In this document: positions 16,082 through 24,083 of the stretch, in pieces | How the letters are laid out: each line of letters opens with the position of its first letter | Numbering within the stretch: position 1 is the first letter of the stretch | Assembly: GCF_003429565.1 (NCBI RefSeq) | Contig: NZ_QUAK01000088.1 | Span: 1-44,849 of the forward strand | Origin: Streptomyces triticagri | GTDB taxonomy: Bacteria > Actinomycetota > Actinomycetes > Streptomycetales > Streptomycetaceae | Length of the DNA stretch: 44,849 bases | Direction: 5' to 3' | Notes under the pieces: model-generated | Told to the model about the DNA's origin: nothing | The model's database searches: none | What the model saw: the letters and a program-made list of their open reading frames with translations, nothing else | Translations under genes and position numbers: made by a program

Positions 16082-18478
16082 ATGTCCGAAGTCAACGGCC
16101 CGTCGGGGGACGGCCTGCCGGGCCGCGGCACGCACGGAGCGGACGGCAGGGAGTACGGCGCCTGGACCCGCTGGGTGACCGCCCGCCCGAGGCTCTCGCT
16201 CCTGGTGGCCTTGGTGATCACCGCGCTCGCGGTGGTCGTGGGCGGCTCGGTCGCGGACCGGATGGGCAGCGGCGGCTGGGCGGATCCGGCGGCCGAATCG
16301 ACCTATGCGACCGAGGCCCTCGCCCGGGAGTTCCCGCAGTCGCAGCCGAATCTCCTGCTGTTGGTGGACGTGCGGGACGCTGCCGCACCAGCCGGAGGCG
16401 CGGCGGCCGTCGACGATCCGGCGGTCGCCGCCCAGGCCGCCCGCCTCACCGAGCGCCTCGCCGCCGAGGACGGCGTCACGGGCGTCGGCTCGTACTGGGC
16501 GACCGAGTCGCCCGCCCTGCGCGCCGACGACGGCAGCCAGGCGCTGATCGCCGCCCGGATCGAAGGGGACGAGACCACGGCGGCCAAGACCCTCGACCGC
16601 ATCGCACCGGACCTCCGTGGCGAGCACGGCCCGGTCGAGGTCTCGATCGGCGGCCCGGTGGCCGTGGCGCACGAGATGACCTCGATCATCCAGGAGGACC
16701 TGCTGCGGGCCGAGATGATCGCCCTGCCCATCACGCTCGTCCTGCTCGTGATGGTCTTCGGCAGCGCCGTCGCCGCACTGCTGCCGCTCGGCGTCGGCAT
16801 CGTGGCGATCCTGGGGACGAATGCCGTGCTGCGCGGCATCACCGAGGTGGCCGACGTCTCGGTCTTCGCACAGAATCTGACCACCGCCCTGGGCCTCGGA
16901 CTCGCCATCGACTACGCCCTGTTCATCGTCCGCCGCTTCCGCGAGGAGCTGGCCGCCGGGGCCGAGGTCAGGGACGCGGTCGCCATCACGCTGCGCACGG
17001 CGGGGCGCACGGTGCTGTTCTCCGCCCTGACCGTGGCCGTGTCGCTCTCCGCGATGCTGCTCTTCCCGCAGTACTTCCTGCGCTCCTTCGCGTACGCGGG
17101 CGTGGCCGTGGTGCTGCTCGCGGCCGCGGCGGCCCTGATCCTGCTCCCCGCGGCCCTGCTGCTCCTGGGCGAGCGGGTCAATGCCCTGGATCTACGACGA
17201 CTGTGGCGCCGCCGGCGCCGCGACAGCGAAGTGGCGAAGGACGGCGCCGGAAGTGTGCCGAAGCCGCGACCGGCAGGCTGGGCGCGGACCGCGACCCTCG
17301 TGATGCGCCGTGCGCCGTTCTTCGCACTCGCCACGACCGCCGCGCTGGTCCTGCTCGGACTGCCCTTCCTCGGCGTCAAGTTCGGCACCCCGGACGACCG
17401 CCAGCTGCCTTCGGGTGCCGAGTCGCACGTGGTGCAGCAGGACATCCGGGACGGCTTCCCGGGCAGCCCGGACGGCGCGCTCGAGATCTTCACGGAAGGC
17501 GGCGGCAGCCGGGCGCAGTTCGCCGACTACCGCCGGCAGATCGAGGCGCTGCCGGGCGTGCTGCGAGTCGACGGCCCGGTCACCGAGGACGGCCACGGGT
17601 ACTTCACGGTGACCCCCGAGGGCGAGTCCGTTGGCGCGGGCGCCCAGCGTCTGGTGCACGATCTGCGCGCGGAGCCCGCTCCGTTCGAGACCTCGGTCAC
17701 CGGCCGCGCGGCCGTGCTGGAGGACTCCAAGTCGGCCATCGCCGACCGGCTGCCGCTCGCCCTGGCGATCATCGCCGTGATCACCCTGCTCCTGGTGTTC
17801 CTGCTCACCGGCAGCGTGCTCATCCCCCTGCAGGCCGTCCTGCTCAACGGCCTGAGTCTCACCGCGATGTTCGGAGCCGTGGTCTGGGTCTTCCAGGAGG
17901 GTCACCTGTCGGGACTGCTCGGCTTCACGGTGACGGGGGACATCGAGACCACCCTGCCGGTCCTGATGTTCTGCGTGGCCTTCGGCCTCTCCATGGACTA
18001 CGGCGTGTTCCTGCTCTCCAGAATCAAGGAGGAGTACGACAGGACGGGGGACAACGACCACGCGGTGCGGTTCGGCCTCCAGCGCACCGGTGGGCTGATC
18101 ACCGCCGCCGCGCTGATCCTCGCCGTGGTGATGGTCGCCATCGGCACCTCCCGCGTCACCAACACCAAGATGCTGGGCCTCGGTATCGCCCTCGCCGTCC
18201 TGATGGATGCCATGGTCGTACGCAGCCTCCTGGTCCCCGCCGCCCTCAAGCTGACCGGCCGCTGGACCTGGTGGGCGCCGCGGCCGCTGCGGGCCCTGCA
18301 CGACCGCTTCGGCATCAGCGAATCCGGTGCGCCGGGGCCGGCTTCTGCACCACCTGCCGCCGAAGCCGAAGCCGAAGCGGGAAGCGTCGGTGCGGGTGAG
18401 CGCGCGCCCGATTCCGGGTCTGCCGACCGGACCGACGGACGAATACCGGGGGCAGGCAAGGCCCCAGTGGGCCGTTAG
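16082..18478 (+). CDS. MMPL family (RND-type) membrane transporter
   Basis: 798 residues. The protein has two repeats, each with a transmembrane helix, a large extracytoplasmic loop and five further helices, the MMPL/SecDF-like plan. The proton-relay motifs are visible as GLGLAIDYALF in the first half and FGLSMDYGVFLL in the second. A basic loop (RRLWRRRRRDSE) separates the halves and the C-terminus is a disordered Pro/Ala/Glu tail. Exporters of this type move lipids, drugs or secondary metabolites; the substrate is unknown. AAGGGG precedes the ATG. It is probably controlled by the divergent TetR protein. Confidence 0.94.
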   Translation: MSEVNGPSGDGLPGRGTHGADGREYGAWTRWVTARPRLSLLVALVITALAVVVGGSVADRMGSGGWADPAAESTYATEALAREFPQSQPNLLLLVDVRDAAAPAGGAAAVDDPAVAAQAARLTERLAAEDGVTGVGSYWATESPALRADDGSQALIAARIEGDETTAAKTLDRIAPDLRGEHGPVEVSIGGPVAVAHEMTSIIQEDLLRAEMIALPITLVLLVMVFGSAVAALLPLGVGIVAILGTNAVLRGITEVADVSVFAQNLTTALGLGLAIDYALFIVRRFREELAAGAEVRDAVAITLRTAGRTVLFSALTVAVSLSAMLLFPQYFLRSFAYAGVAVVLLAAAAALILLPAALLLLGERVNALDLRRLWRRRRRDSEVAKDGAGSVPKPRPAGWARTATLVMRRAPFFALATTAALVLLGLPFLGVKFGTPDDRQLPSGAESHVVQQDIRDGFPGSPDGALEIFTEGGGSRAQFADYRRQIEALPGVLRVDGPVTEDGHGYFTVTPEGESVGAGAQRLVHDLRAEPAPFETSVTGRAAVLEDSKSAIADRLPLALAIIAVITLLLVFLLTGSVLIPLQAVLLNGLSLTAMFGAVVWVFQEGHLSGLLGFTVTGDIETTLPVLMFCVAFGLSMDYGVFLLSRIKEEYDRTGDNDHAVRFGLQRTGGLITAAALILAVVMVAIGTSRVTNTKMLGLGIALAVLMDAMVVRSLLVPAALKLTGRWTWWAPRPLRALHDRFGISESGAPGPASAPPAAEAEAEAGSVGAGERAPDSGSADRTDGRIPGAGKAPVGR

Positions 18479-18577
18479 CGTGCGGTGACGCCCGTATCGG
18501 TCGCCCGGTGAGCGCAGTGAGCCCGGTTGCCCGGATGCCCGGTCGGGTCTCGTCCGGTGCGATGAAGGGTGGCAGGG

Positions 18578-19636
18578 ATGCGGGCAGTGGTGTTCGAGCA
18601 GTTCGGCCGGGAGGCGCGGGTGCGGACCGTGCCCGATCCTGCGCCGGCCCCGGCGGGCGCGGTGGTCAGGGTGGAGGCGACGGGCCTGTGCCGCAGCGAC
18701 TGGCACGGCTGGATGGGCCACGACCCGGACATCACCCTGCCGCACGTCCCGGGACATGAACTGGCCGGAGTGATCGAGGCGTTGGGCCCCGAGGTGACCC
18801 GCTGGCGGGTCGGGGACCGGGTGACGGTGCCGTTCGTCTGCGCCTGCGGACACTGCGACGCGTGCGCCGCAGGACAGCAGCAGGTGTGCGACCGGCAGAC
18901 CCAGCCGGGCTTCACCCACTGGGGTTCCTTCGCCGAGTACGTGGCGCTCGAGCACGCCGATGTGAATCTGGTGGCCGTCCCGCGCGAGCTGTCGTATGCG
19001 ACCGCGGCAGGTCTCGGCTGCCGGTTCGCCACCGCGTTCCGTGCGGTCGTCGCACAGGGCAGGGTGGCGCCCGGCGAGTGGGTCGCCGTGCACGGCTGCG
19101 GTGGCGTGGGGCTCTCCGCGGTGATGATCGCCGCGGCCTCCGGTGCCCGGGTGGTGGCCGTCGACGTCTCGCCGGCGGCCCTGGAGATGGCGCGGCGGTT
19201 CGGGGCGGCGGAGTGCGTCGACGCGTCCGGGGTGCCCGGCGGCGCGGCCGCCGTGGTCCGTGATCTCACGGGCGGCGGTGCCCAGTTGTCCCTGGACGCG
19301 CTCGGGTCGCCGGAGACCTGTGCGAGCTCCGTGCAGTGCCTGCGCCGTCGCGGGCGCCATGTGCAGGTGGGCCTGCTGCCGTCGGCAGCCGGTGACCCGG
19401 GGGTGCCGATGTCCCGGGTGATCGCCCTTGAGTTGGAGATCCTGGGCAGCCACGGCATGGCGGCCCACGCCTACCCGCCGATGATGGAGCTCGTCCGTTC
19501 CGGGCTCCTGCGTCCCGACCTCCTGGTCACCTCCGCCATCACCTTGGACGAGGCCCCGTCCGCGCTCGCCGCACTGGGGCAGCGGGCGTCGGGCGCGGGG
19601 GTCACGGTGGTCGAGCCGTGGCGTACGGAGGACTGA
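18578..19636 (+). CDS. Zinc-dependent alcohol dehydrogenase (MDR family)
   Basis: 352 residues of a medium-chain dehydrogenase. The catalytic zinc ligands are C38 (GLCRSDWHG) and H60-E61 (PGHELAG), the structural zinc site is C90, C93, C96, C104 ([15 protein letters not shown]), and the nucleotide-binding motif is [10 protein letters not shown]. It would oxidise an alcohol or reduce an aldehyde with NAD(P). A GTG nine bases upstream is possible, but GAAGG is better placed for the ATG at 18578. The last codons and stop lie in a 16-base tandem duplication. Confidence 0.93.
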   Translation: MRAVVFEQFGREARVRTVPDPAPAPAGAVVRVEATGLCRSDWHGWMGHDPDITLPHVPGHELAGVIEALGPEVTRWRVGDRVTVPFVCACGHCDACAAGQQQVCDRQTQPGFTHWGSFAEYVALEHADVNLVAVPRELSYATAAGLGCRFATAFRAVVAQGRVAPGEWVAVHGCGGVGLSAVMIAAASGARVVAVDVSPAALEMARRFGAAECVDASGVPGGAAAVVRDLTGGGAQLSLDALGSPETCASSVQCLRRRGRHVQVGLLPSAAGDPGVPMSRVIALELEILGSHGMAAHAYPPMMELVRSGLLRPDLLVTSAITLDEAPSALAALGQRASGAGVTVVEPWRTED

Positions 19637-19654
19637 AGGTACGGAGGACTGAAG
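19623..19654. repeat. 16-bp tandem duplication over the dehydrogenase stop codon
   Basis: GTACGGAGGACTGAAG is present twice in a row (19623-19638, 19639-19654). The first copy contains the TGA stop of the dehydrogenase; the second is non-coding. It looks like a recent slippage event. The rest of the gap to 19770 shows nothing else. Confidence 0.85.
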
Positions 19655-19773
19655 GGTCGAGGTCGTCATGCCCCGGCCCCGGCGCCCGGGTGAAGGGCGG
19701 CGGGGCCGAAGAGGACGAGGGAGAAAGGGAGTTGAGACAGAAAGGGGGCGAGAGGCTGGAAGCCGTGTGGTCA

Positions 19774-19968
19774 GTTCGCGCGGCCGCGGTTGCGGGGGCG
19801 GCGGGCGACCCAGGCTCGTACGGTGTCCGCGTACCAGTAGGGCTTGCCCCGTTCCACATGGTCGGGAGGCGGCAGCAGCCCGTGCTTGCGGTAGGAGCGC
19901 ACAGTGTCCGGCTGGACCTTGATGTGCGCGGCGATCTCCTTGTACGACCAGAGCCGTCGGTCGGTCAT
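19774..19968 (-). CDS. Small helix-turn-helix (excisionase/MerR-like) DNA-binding protein
   Basis: A 65-residue protein consisting almost only of a winged HTH of the excisionase/AlpA type: LWSYKEIAAHIKVQPDTVRSYRKHGLLPPPDHVERGKPYWYADTVRAWVARRP. GGAGG lies 11 bases before the ATG at 19968; an in-frame GTG at 19980 is directly beside the ribosome site and less likely. The stop is close to 19771-19773. No mobile element is nearby, so it is more likely a small chromosomal regulator than an excisionase. The 275 bases upstream hold no gene I can support. Confidence 0.75.
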
Positions 19969-20243
19969 CTTCGGTGGCACCTCCTGCTACGCGCCACGGC
20001 CTCGGCCGGGAGGGCCGTCGGGGGAGCCGCGGCGCGGACGCATCGCAATCACTCGGCCTGTGCCCGGTGAACGAGGCCTATCGACCGCGAGCGAGCGCTT
20101 GTCGACAGGGCGTGACGGGGAACCCGCGTGATCGAGACATATGTGACAGGAGGGGGACTTCGGTGACGGAGTGGTTGCAGGGGTGACAGGACGGCCGGGG
20201 CCGGAGGGACGGGGGTGTGGCGCCGCCGCGGGCGCCGCCCCGC

Positions 20244-21140
20244 TCAGGCCCCGCAGCCGCGCAGGTACTGGCGGGTGCGGCGGGCGATCGGCAGCGGCCG
20301 GTCGGGCGGGCACGGATACATGTCCTGCTCGACGATGGCGAAGAGCTCCACGCCGAGCGCCTGCGCCGCCTCGAGCACCGGAGGCAGTTCGGGTACGCCC
20401 AGAGGCGGTTCGCACATCACGCCACGTGCCACGGCGGGACCGAACGGCAGATCCTCGGCGCGCACCTCGGCCAGTACGCCCGGGGCGACCTGCTTGAGGT
20501 GCAGATAGCCGATGCGCTCGCCGTAGGTCTCGATCAGGCGGACGCTGTCGCCGCCGCAGTACGCGTAGTGGCCGGTGTCCAGGCAGAGTTGGACCAGCTC
20601 GGGGTCGGTCGCGTCGAGGAAGCGGGTGACGTTCTCCTCGGTGTCGACATGGGTGTCGGCGTGCGGGTGGACCACGATGCGCAGTCCGTACCGGTCGCCG
20701 ACCTCGCGGGCGAGGCGCTCGGTCCCCGTGGTCAGGTGCCGCCACTGCTCCGCGGTCAGTTCGCGGTCCTCGAGGACCTTGCCCGTCTTGTCGTCACGCC
20801 AGAAGGAGGGGATCACCACGAGGTGCCCGGCGCCGGTGGCCCGGGTCAGTTCGGCGACCCGTGCGACGTGCTCCCAGGTCGCGTCCCAGACCTCGGGCCC
20901 GTGATGCAGACCGGTGAAGACGGTGCCCGCGGAGACGCGCAGTTCGCGGCGCTCGGTCTCCGCGCGGAGCCGGTCGGGGTCGGTGGGGAGATAGCCGTAC
21001 GGGCCGAGTTCGATCCACGCGTAACCGGAGTCGGAGACCTCGTCGAGGAAGCGTTGCCAGGGGATCTGCTGGGGGTCGTCGGGGAACCACACGCCCCAGG
21101 AGTCGGGCGCCGAACCGATGCGGATGCGCGACAGCGTCAT
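20244..21140 (-). CDS. iolE: IolE/MocC-like 2-keto-myo-inositol dehydratase (TIM barrel)
   Basis: 298 residues of the xylose isomerase-like barrel with the N-terminal GSAPDSWGVWFP signature seen in MocC/IolE-type proteins, plus VVHPHADTHVDTE, LDTGHYAYCGGD and YLHLKQV as probable metal-site strands. Together with the divergent iolC-aldolase-iolB-iolD-mmsA block this supports dehydration of 2-keto-myo-inositol to the trihydroxycyclohexanedione used by IolD. Annotation pipelines often name it only a sugar phosphate isomerase/epimerase. It may share the regulatory region at 21141-21240 with iolC. Confidence 0.8.
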   Translation of the reverse strand: MTLSRIRIGSAPDSWGVWFPDDPQQIPWQRFLDEVSDSGYAWIELGPYGYLPTDPDRLRAETERRELRVSAGTVFTGLHHGPEVWDATWEHVARVAELTRATGAGHLVVIPSFWRDDKTGKVLEDRELTAEQWRHLTTGTERLAREVGDRYGLRIVVHPHADTHVDTEENVTRFLDATDPELVQLCLDTGHYAYCGGDSVRLIETYGERIGYLHLKQVAPGVLAEVRAEDLPFGPAVARGVMCEPPLGVPELPPVLEAAQALGVELFAIVEQDMYPCPPDRPLPIARRTRQYLRGCGA

Positions 21141-21183
21141 GGCCGCCAGCCTCGCGGCGGCCGGAGAGGAGTGTCAAGCAGTG

Positions 21184-21234
21184 GTCCGAATGTAAGGACA
21201 AAATGTTGACAGTGCTCGGGAGCGGGACTAGACC
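21184..21234 (+). promoter_or_regulatory. iolC promoter with an adjacent inverted repeat
   Basis: A -35 TTGACA (21206-21211) and a -10 TAGACC (21229-21234) are separated by 17 bases, close to ideal for a vegetative promoter; transcription would begin near 21241. Just upstream, GTCC (21184-21187) and GGAC (21196-21199) form an inverted repeat in an AT-rich patch, a possible operator for an inositol regulator located elsewhere. Confidence 0.7.
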
Positions 21235-21307
21235 TGGGGACACGCGGGACCCGGGAGGCGCGATGCCGGGCTCCGGCCGACGCGTGCGTACCGAAGGGAC
21301 GTGGACG

Positions 21308-22333
21308 GTGACCGATCCGCAGGACGCGACCCCACCGCCTCCGGACGAGCCTGCCGCGCCACCCGCGTACGACGAACCCGACCCGTACGACGTCATCACC
21401 ATGGGCCGGATCGGTGTCGATCTGTATCCGCTGCAGGGCGGGGTGCCGTTGGAGCGGGTCGAGACGTTCGGGAAGTTCCTCGGCGGGTCGCCGAGCAATG
21501 TCGCGGTGGCCGCGGCACGGCTCGGCCGGCGCACGGCCGTGGTGACCCGGACCGGGCAGGACCCGTTCGGCAGGTATCTCCACGAGGCGCTGCGGGAGTT
21601 CGGGGTGGACGACCGCTGGGTGAGCGGGGTGCCGGGCCTGCCGACACCGGTGACGTTCTGCGAGATCTTCCCGCCGGACGACTTCCCGCTCTACTTCTAC
21701 CGACAGCCCAAGGCCCCCGATCTGGAGATCCGCACCGGGGAGCTGGACCTGGACGCGATCCGTGCCGCCCGCATCTTCTGGGCGACCGGCACCGGCCTGA
21801 GCGAGGAGCCCAGCCGTACGGCGACTCTGGACGCGCTCCGCCACCGCGCGAAGTCCGGGACCACGGTGCTCGATCTGGACTGGCGGCCGATGTTCTGGCC
21901 GGACCCGGACACCGCACGCCCCGTGTACGAGGAGGCGCTCGCGCACGCCACGGTCGCCGTGGGGAACCTGGAGGAGTGCCGGGTCGCCACCGGCGCGGAC
22001 GAACCACACGCCGCAGCAAGGGCGTTGCTCGGCGCAGGCGTCGAACTGGCCGTGGTCAAACAGGGACCGAAGGGCGTACTCGCCGTGGCCGCCGACGGCC
22101 GGAGCGCCGAAGTGCCGCCCGTCCCGGTGGAGGTGGTGAACGGCCTGGGCGCCGGCGACGCCTTCGGCGGAGCCCTCTGCCACGGGCTGCTCGCCGGCCT
22201 GGCCCTGGACGAGACCGTACGGTTCGCGAACGCGGCCGGCGCCATCGTCGCCTCCCGCCTCGCCTGTTCCTCGGCGATGCCGTATCCGCACGAGGTGGCC
22301 GCGGTGCTGGGCCTGGAAGGGGGCCGGGCGTGA
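21308..22333 (+). CDS. iolC: 5-dehydro-2-deoxygluconokinase (PfkB family)
   Basis: 341 residues from the GTG at 21308 (AAGGG nine bases ahead), though an ATG at 21263 with GGGAGG close by is a real alternative; starts before 21241 are excluded by the promoter. PfkB/ribokinase signatures: GKFLGGSPSNVAVAAARLG near the N-terminus, and the anion hole and catalytic base GLGAGDAFGGAL with D284. The enzyme phosphorylates 2-deoxy-5-keto-D-gluconate (DKG), the product of IolB. The stop overlaps the next start (GTGA), so the operon is translationally coupled. Confidence 0.93.
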   Translation: MTDPQDATPPPPDEPAAPPAYDEPDPYDVITMGRIGVDLYPLQGGVPLERVETFGKFLGGSPSNVAVAAARLGRRTAVVTRTGQDPFGRYLHEALREFGVDDRWVSGVPGLPTPVTFCEIFPPDDFPLYFYRQPKAPDLEIRTGELDLDAIRAARIFWATGTGLSEEPSRTATLDALRHRAKSGTTVLDLDWRPMFWPDPDTARPVYEEALAHATVAVGNLEECRVATGADEPHAAARALLGAGVELAVVKQGPKGVLAVAADGRSAEVPPVPVEVVNGLGAGDAFGGALCHGLLAGLALDETVRFANAAGAIVASRLACSSAMPYPHEVAAVLGLEGGRA

Positions 22334-23229
22334 GCGCAGTCAGCCCCGGCGAACTGGCCCGGGTGCGGGCCAGACACCCCGAGGCCTTCGCCGAGGCGGC
22401 CGCCCGCCGCAAGCGCCGCCCCCTTGTCGGCCCCGGCGGCCGACTGATGATCATCGCCGCGGATCATCCGGCACGCGGCGCGCTCTCCGTCGGCGGGCGC
22501 CGCATGGCCATGGCCAACCGCCGCGACCTCCTCGAGCGTCTCTGCCTCGCGCTCGCCCGCCCCGGTGTGGACGGCGTCCTCGCCACCGCCGACATCGTCG
22601 AGGACCTGCTGCTGCTCGGCGCGCTCGACGACAAGGTGGTGATGGGGTCGATGAACCGCGGCGGCCTTGCCGGTTCGGCCTTCGAGCTGGACGACCGGTT
22701 CACCGGGTACCGCCCCGAGGACATCGCCCGTCTCGGCCTCGACGCGGGCAAGCTGCTGCTGCGCATCGACTACACCGACCCCGGCTCGCTCGCCACGCTC
22801 GACGCCGGTGCGCGGGTGATCGACGCGATGGCGGAGCGGGGCCTTCCGGTGTTCGTCGAGCCCTTCCTGTCCCGCCGGATCGACGGCCGGCTGCGCAACG
22901 ACCTCAGTCCCGAGGCCGTCACCACCTCCATCGCGGTGGCCTCAGGCCTCGCCGGCACCTCCGCGTACACCTGGCTGAAGGTGCCGGTCACCGATGATGC
23001 GGACGGTACGGCGCGGGCGCTCGAGGCCACCACGTTGCCGGTGGTGCTGCTCGGCGGCGACACCGGCCGCACCCCCGCGGAGCAGGACGCGGTGTACGAA
23101 AAATGGCGGGCCGCGCTGCGTCTTCCGACGGTTCAGGGACTCGTGGTGGGACGGTCGTTGTTGTATCCGGCGGATGACGATGTGACGGCGGCCGTGGACA
23201 CCGCCGTCGCCCTGGTGGGGGAGGCGTGA
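22330..23229 (+). CDS. Cgl0159-family (beta/alpha)8 aldolase, probable DKG-phosphate aldolase
   Basis: 299 residues of a class I aldolase-like barrel: GRLMIIAADHPARGALSVG near the N-terminus, LLLRIDYTD in the middle, YTWLKVPVTDD carrying the probable Schiff-base lysine, and LLGGDTGRTP/VQGLVVGRSLLYP near the end. The family is named after Corynebacterium Cgl0159 in inositol catabolism; it would take the place of IolJ and split DKG-phosphate into dihydroxyacetone phosphate and malonic semialdehyde. The GTG start lies in the iolC stop. Confidence 0.88.
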   Translation: MSAVSPGELARVRARHPEAFAEAAARRKRRPLVGPGGRLMIIAADHPARGALSVGGRRMAMANRRDLLERLCLALARPGVDGVLATADIVEDLLLLGALDDKVVMGSMNRGGLAGSAFELDDRFTGYRPEDIARLGLDAGKLLLRIDYTDPGSLATLDAGARVIDAMAERGLPVFVEPFLSRRIDGRLRNDLSPEAVTTSIAVASGLAGTSAYTWLKVPVTDDADGTARALEATTLPVVLLGGDTGRTPAEQDAVYEKWRAALRLPTVQGLVVGRSLLYPADDDVTAAVDTAVALVGEA

Positions 23230-24083
23230 TGCACGTACCGGCGGGCTCGGCGGCCGAGGGACCGTACGCGCTGCGGATCGACGCGGGCGAGGAAGCGCCG
23301 GGCGGCGCAGGACCGGCCGGCGAAGGGCCTGCCGGCCCCGGGAAGTACGGCCTCGCGCACAGCGCACTGCGCATCGCCGAACTGCCGCCCGGCGGCTCGC
23401 TCTCCCTGCACACCGGCGACTGCGAGTGGATCGTGCTCCCGCTGTCCGGCGGATGTACGGTGCACGCGAGCGGCGAGTTCTTCGAACTCATGGGACGCGA
23501 GAGCGTGTTCAGCGGGGCGAGCGACTTCGTCCGCGTACCGCGCGACGCCCATGTCCAGATCGCCTCCGGCGCGGGAGGCCGCTTCGCCCTGGCAGGAGCG
23601 AAGTGCGAGCGTCGACTCCCCGCCCGCTACGGCCCCGCGCCGGAGGTACCGCTCGAACAGCGCGGCAGCGGGAACTGCACGCGCGAGGTGCGCGGGTTCG
23701 CCGCCGCCGACGCGTTCGACTGCGACCGCCTGATCGCGGTCGAGGTGGTCACCCCCGGCGGCAACTGGTCCTCGTACCCGCCGCACAAGCACGACGAGCA
23801 GGTGCCGGGCGAGGAGAGCGAACTCGAGGAGATCTACTACTTCGAGATCGAGGGACCGGGCGGCCTCGGCTATCAGCGGGTGTCGCCGTCGCGCCCGGGC
23901 GGTACGGACGTACTCGCCGAAGTCCGCACCGGGGACGTGGTCCTGGTGCCGGACGGCTGGCACGGACCGTCGATCGCACAGCCCGGCCACCGGATGTACT
24001 ACCTGAATGTGATGGCCGGACCCGGTGACGAACGGGAGTGGAAGATCCGCTTCCATCCGGATCACGCGGAGGGATACCGATGA
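23229..24083 (+). CDS. iolB: 5-deoxy-glucuronate isomerase
   Basis: 284 residues of the two-cupin IolB family, converting 5-deoxy-D-glucuronate to 2-deoxy-5-keto-D-gluconate. The metal-binding C-terminal cupin shows NWSSYPPHKHDE and E(L)EEIYYFEIEGPGGLGYQRV with a later GWHGPSIAQPGHRMYYLNVMAG, all strongly family-like. The ATG shares one base with the upstream stop (TGATG); the overlapping GTG at 23226 is an alternative. Its stop overlaps iolD. Confidence 0.94.
   Translation: MHVPAGSAAEGPYALRIDAGEEAPGGAGPAGEGPAGPGKYGLAHSALRIAELPPGGSLSLHTGDCEWIVLPLSGGCTVHASGEFFELMGRESVFSGASDFVRVPRDAHVQIASGAGGRFALAGAKCERRLPARYGPAPEVPLEQRGSGNCTREVRGFAAADAFDCDRLIAVEVVTPGGNWSSYPPHKHDEQVPGEESELEEIYYFEIEGPGGLGYQRVSPSRPGGTDVLAEVRTGDVVLVPDGWHGPSIAQPGHRMYYLNVMAGPGDEREWKIRFHPDHAEGYR

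Noticed and set aside
15142..16221. TetR protein extended to 359 residues
   Set aside because: The extension would cover the palindromic operator and part of the exporter gene; the GTG at 15870 has a ribosome site.
19774..19968. Excisionase of an integrated element
   Set aside because: The HTH type fits, but there is no integrase, att-like repeat or tRNA gene nearby.
19980..20243. tRNA or small RNA gene in the gap before the iolE-like gene
   Set aside because: I looked for a cloverleaf and a T-loop sequence and found neither.
21203..21307. ATG at 21203 as start of iolC
   Set aside because: It lies at the -35 box of the probable promoter; starts must be after about 21241.
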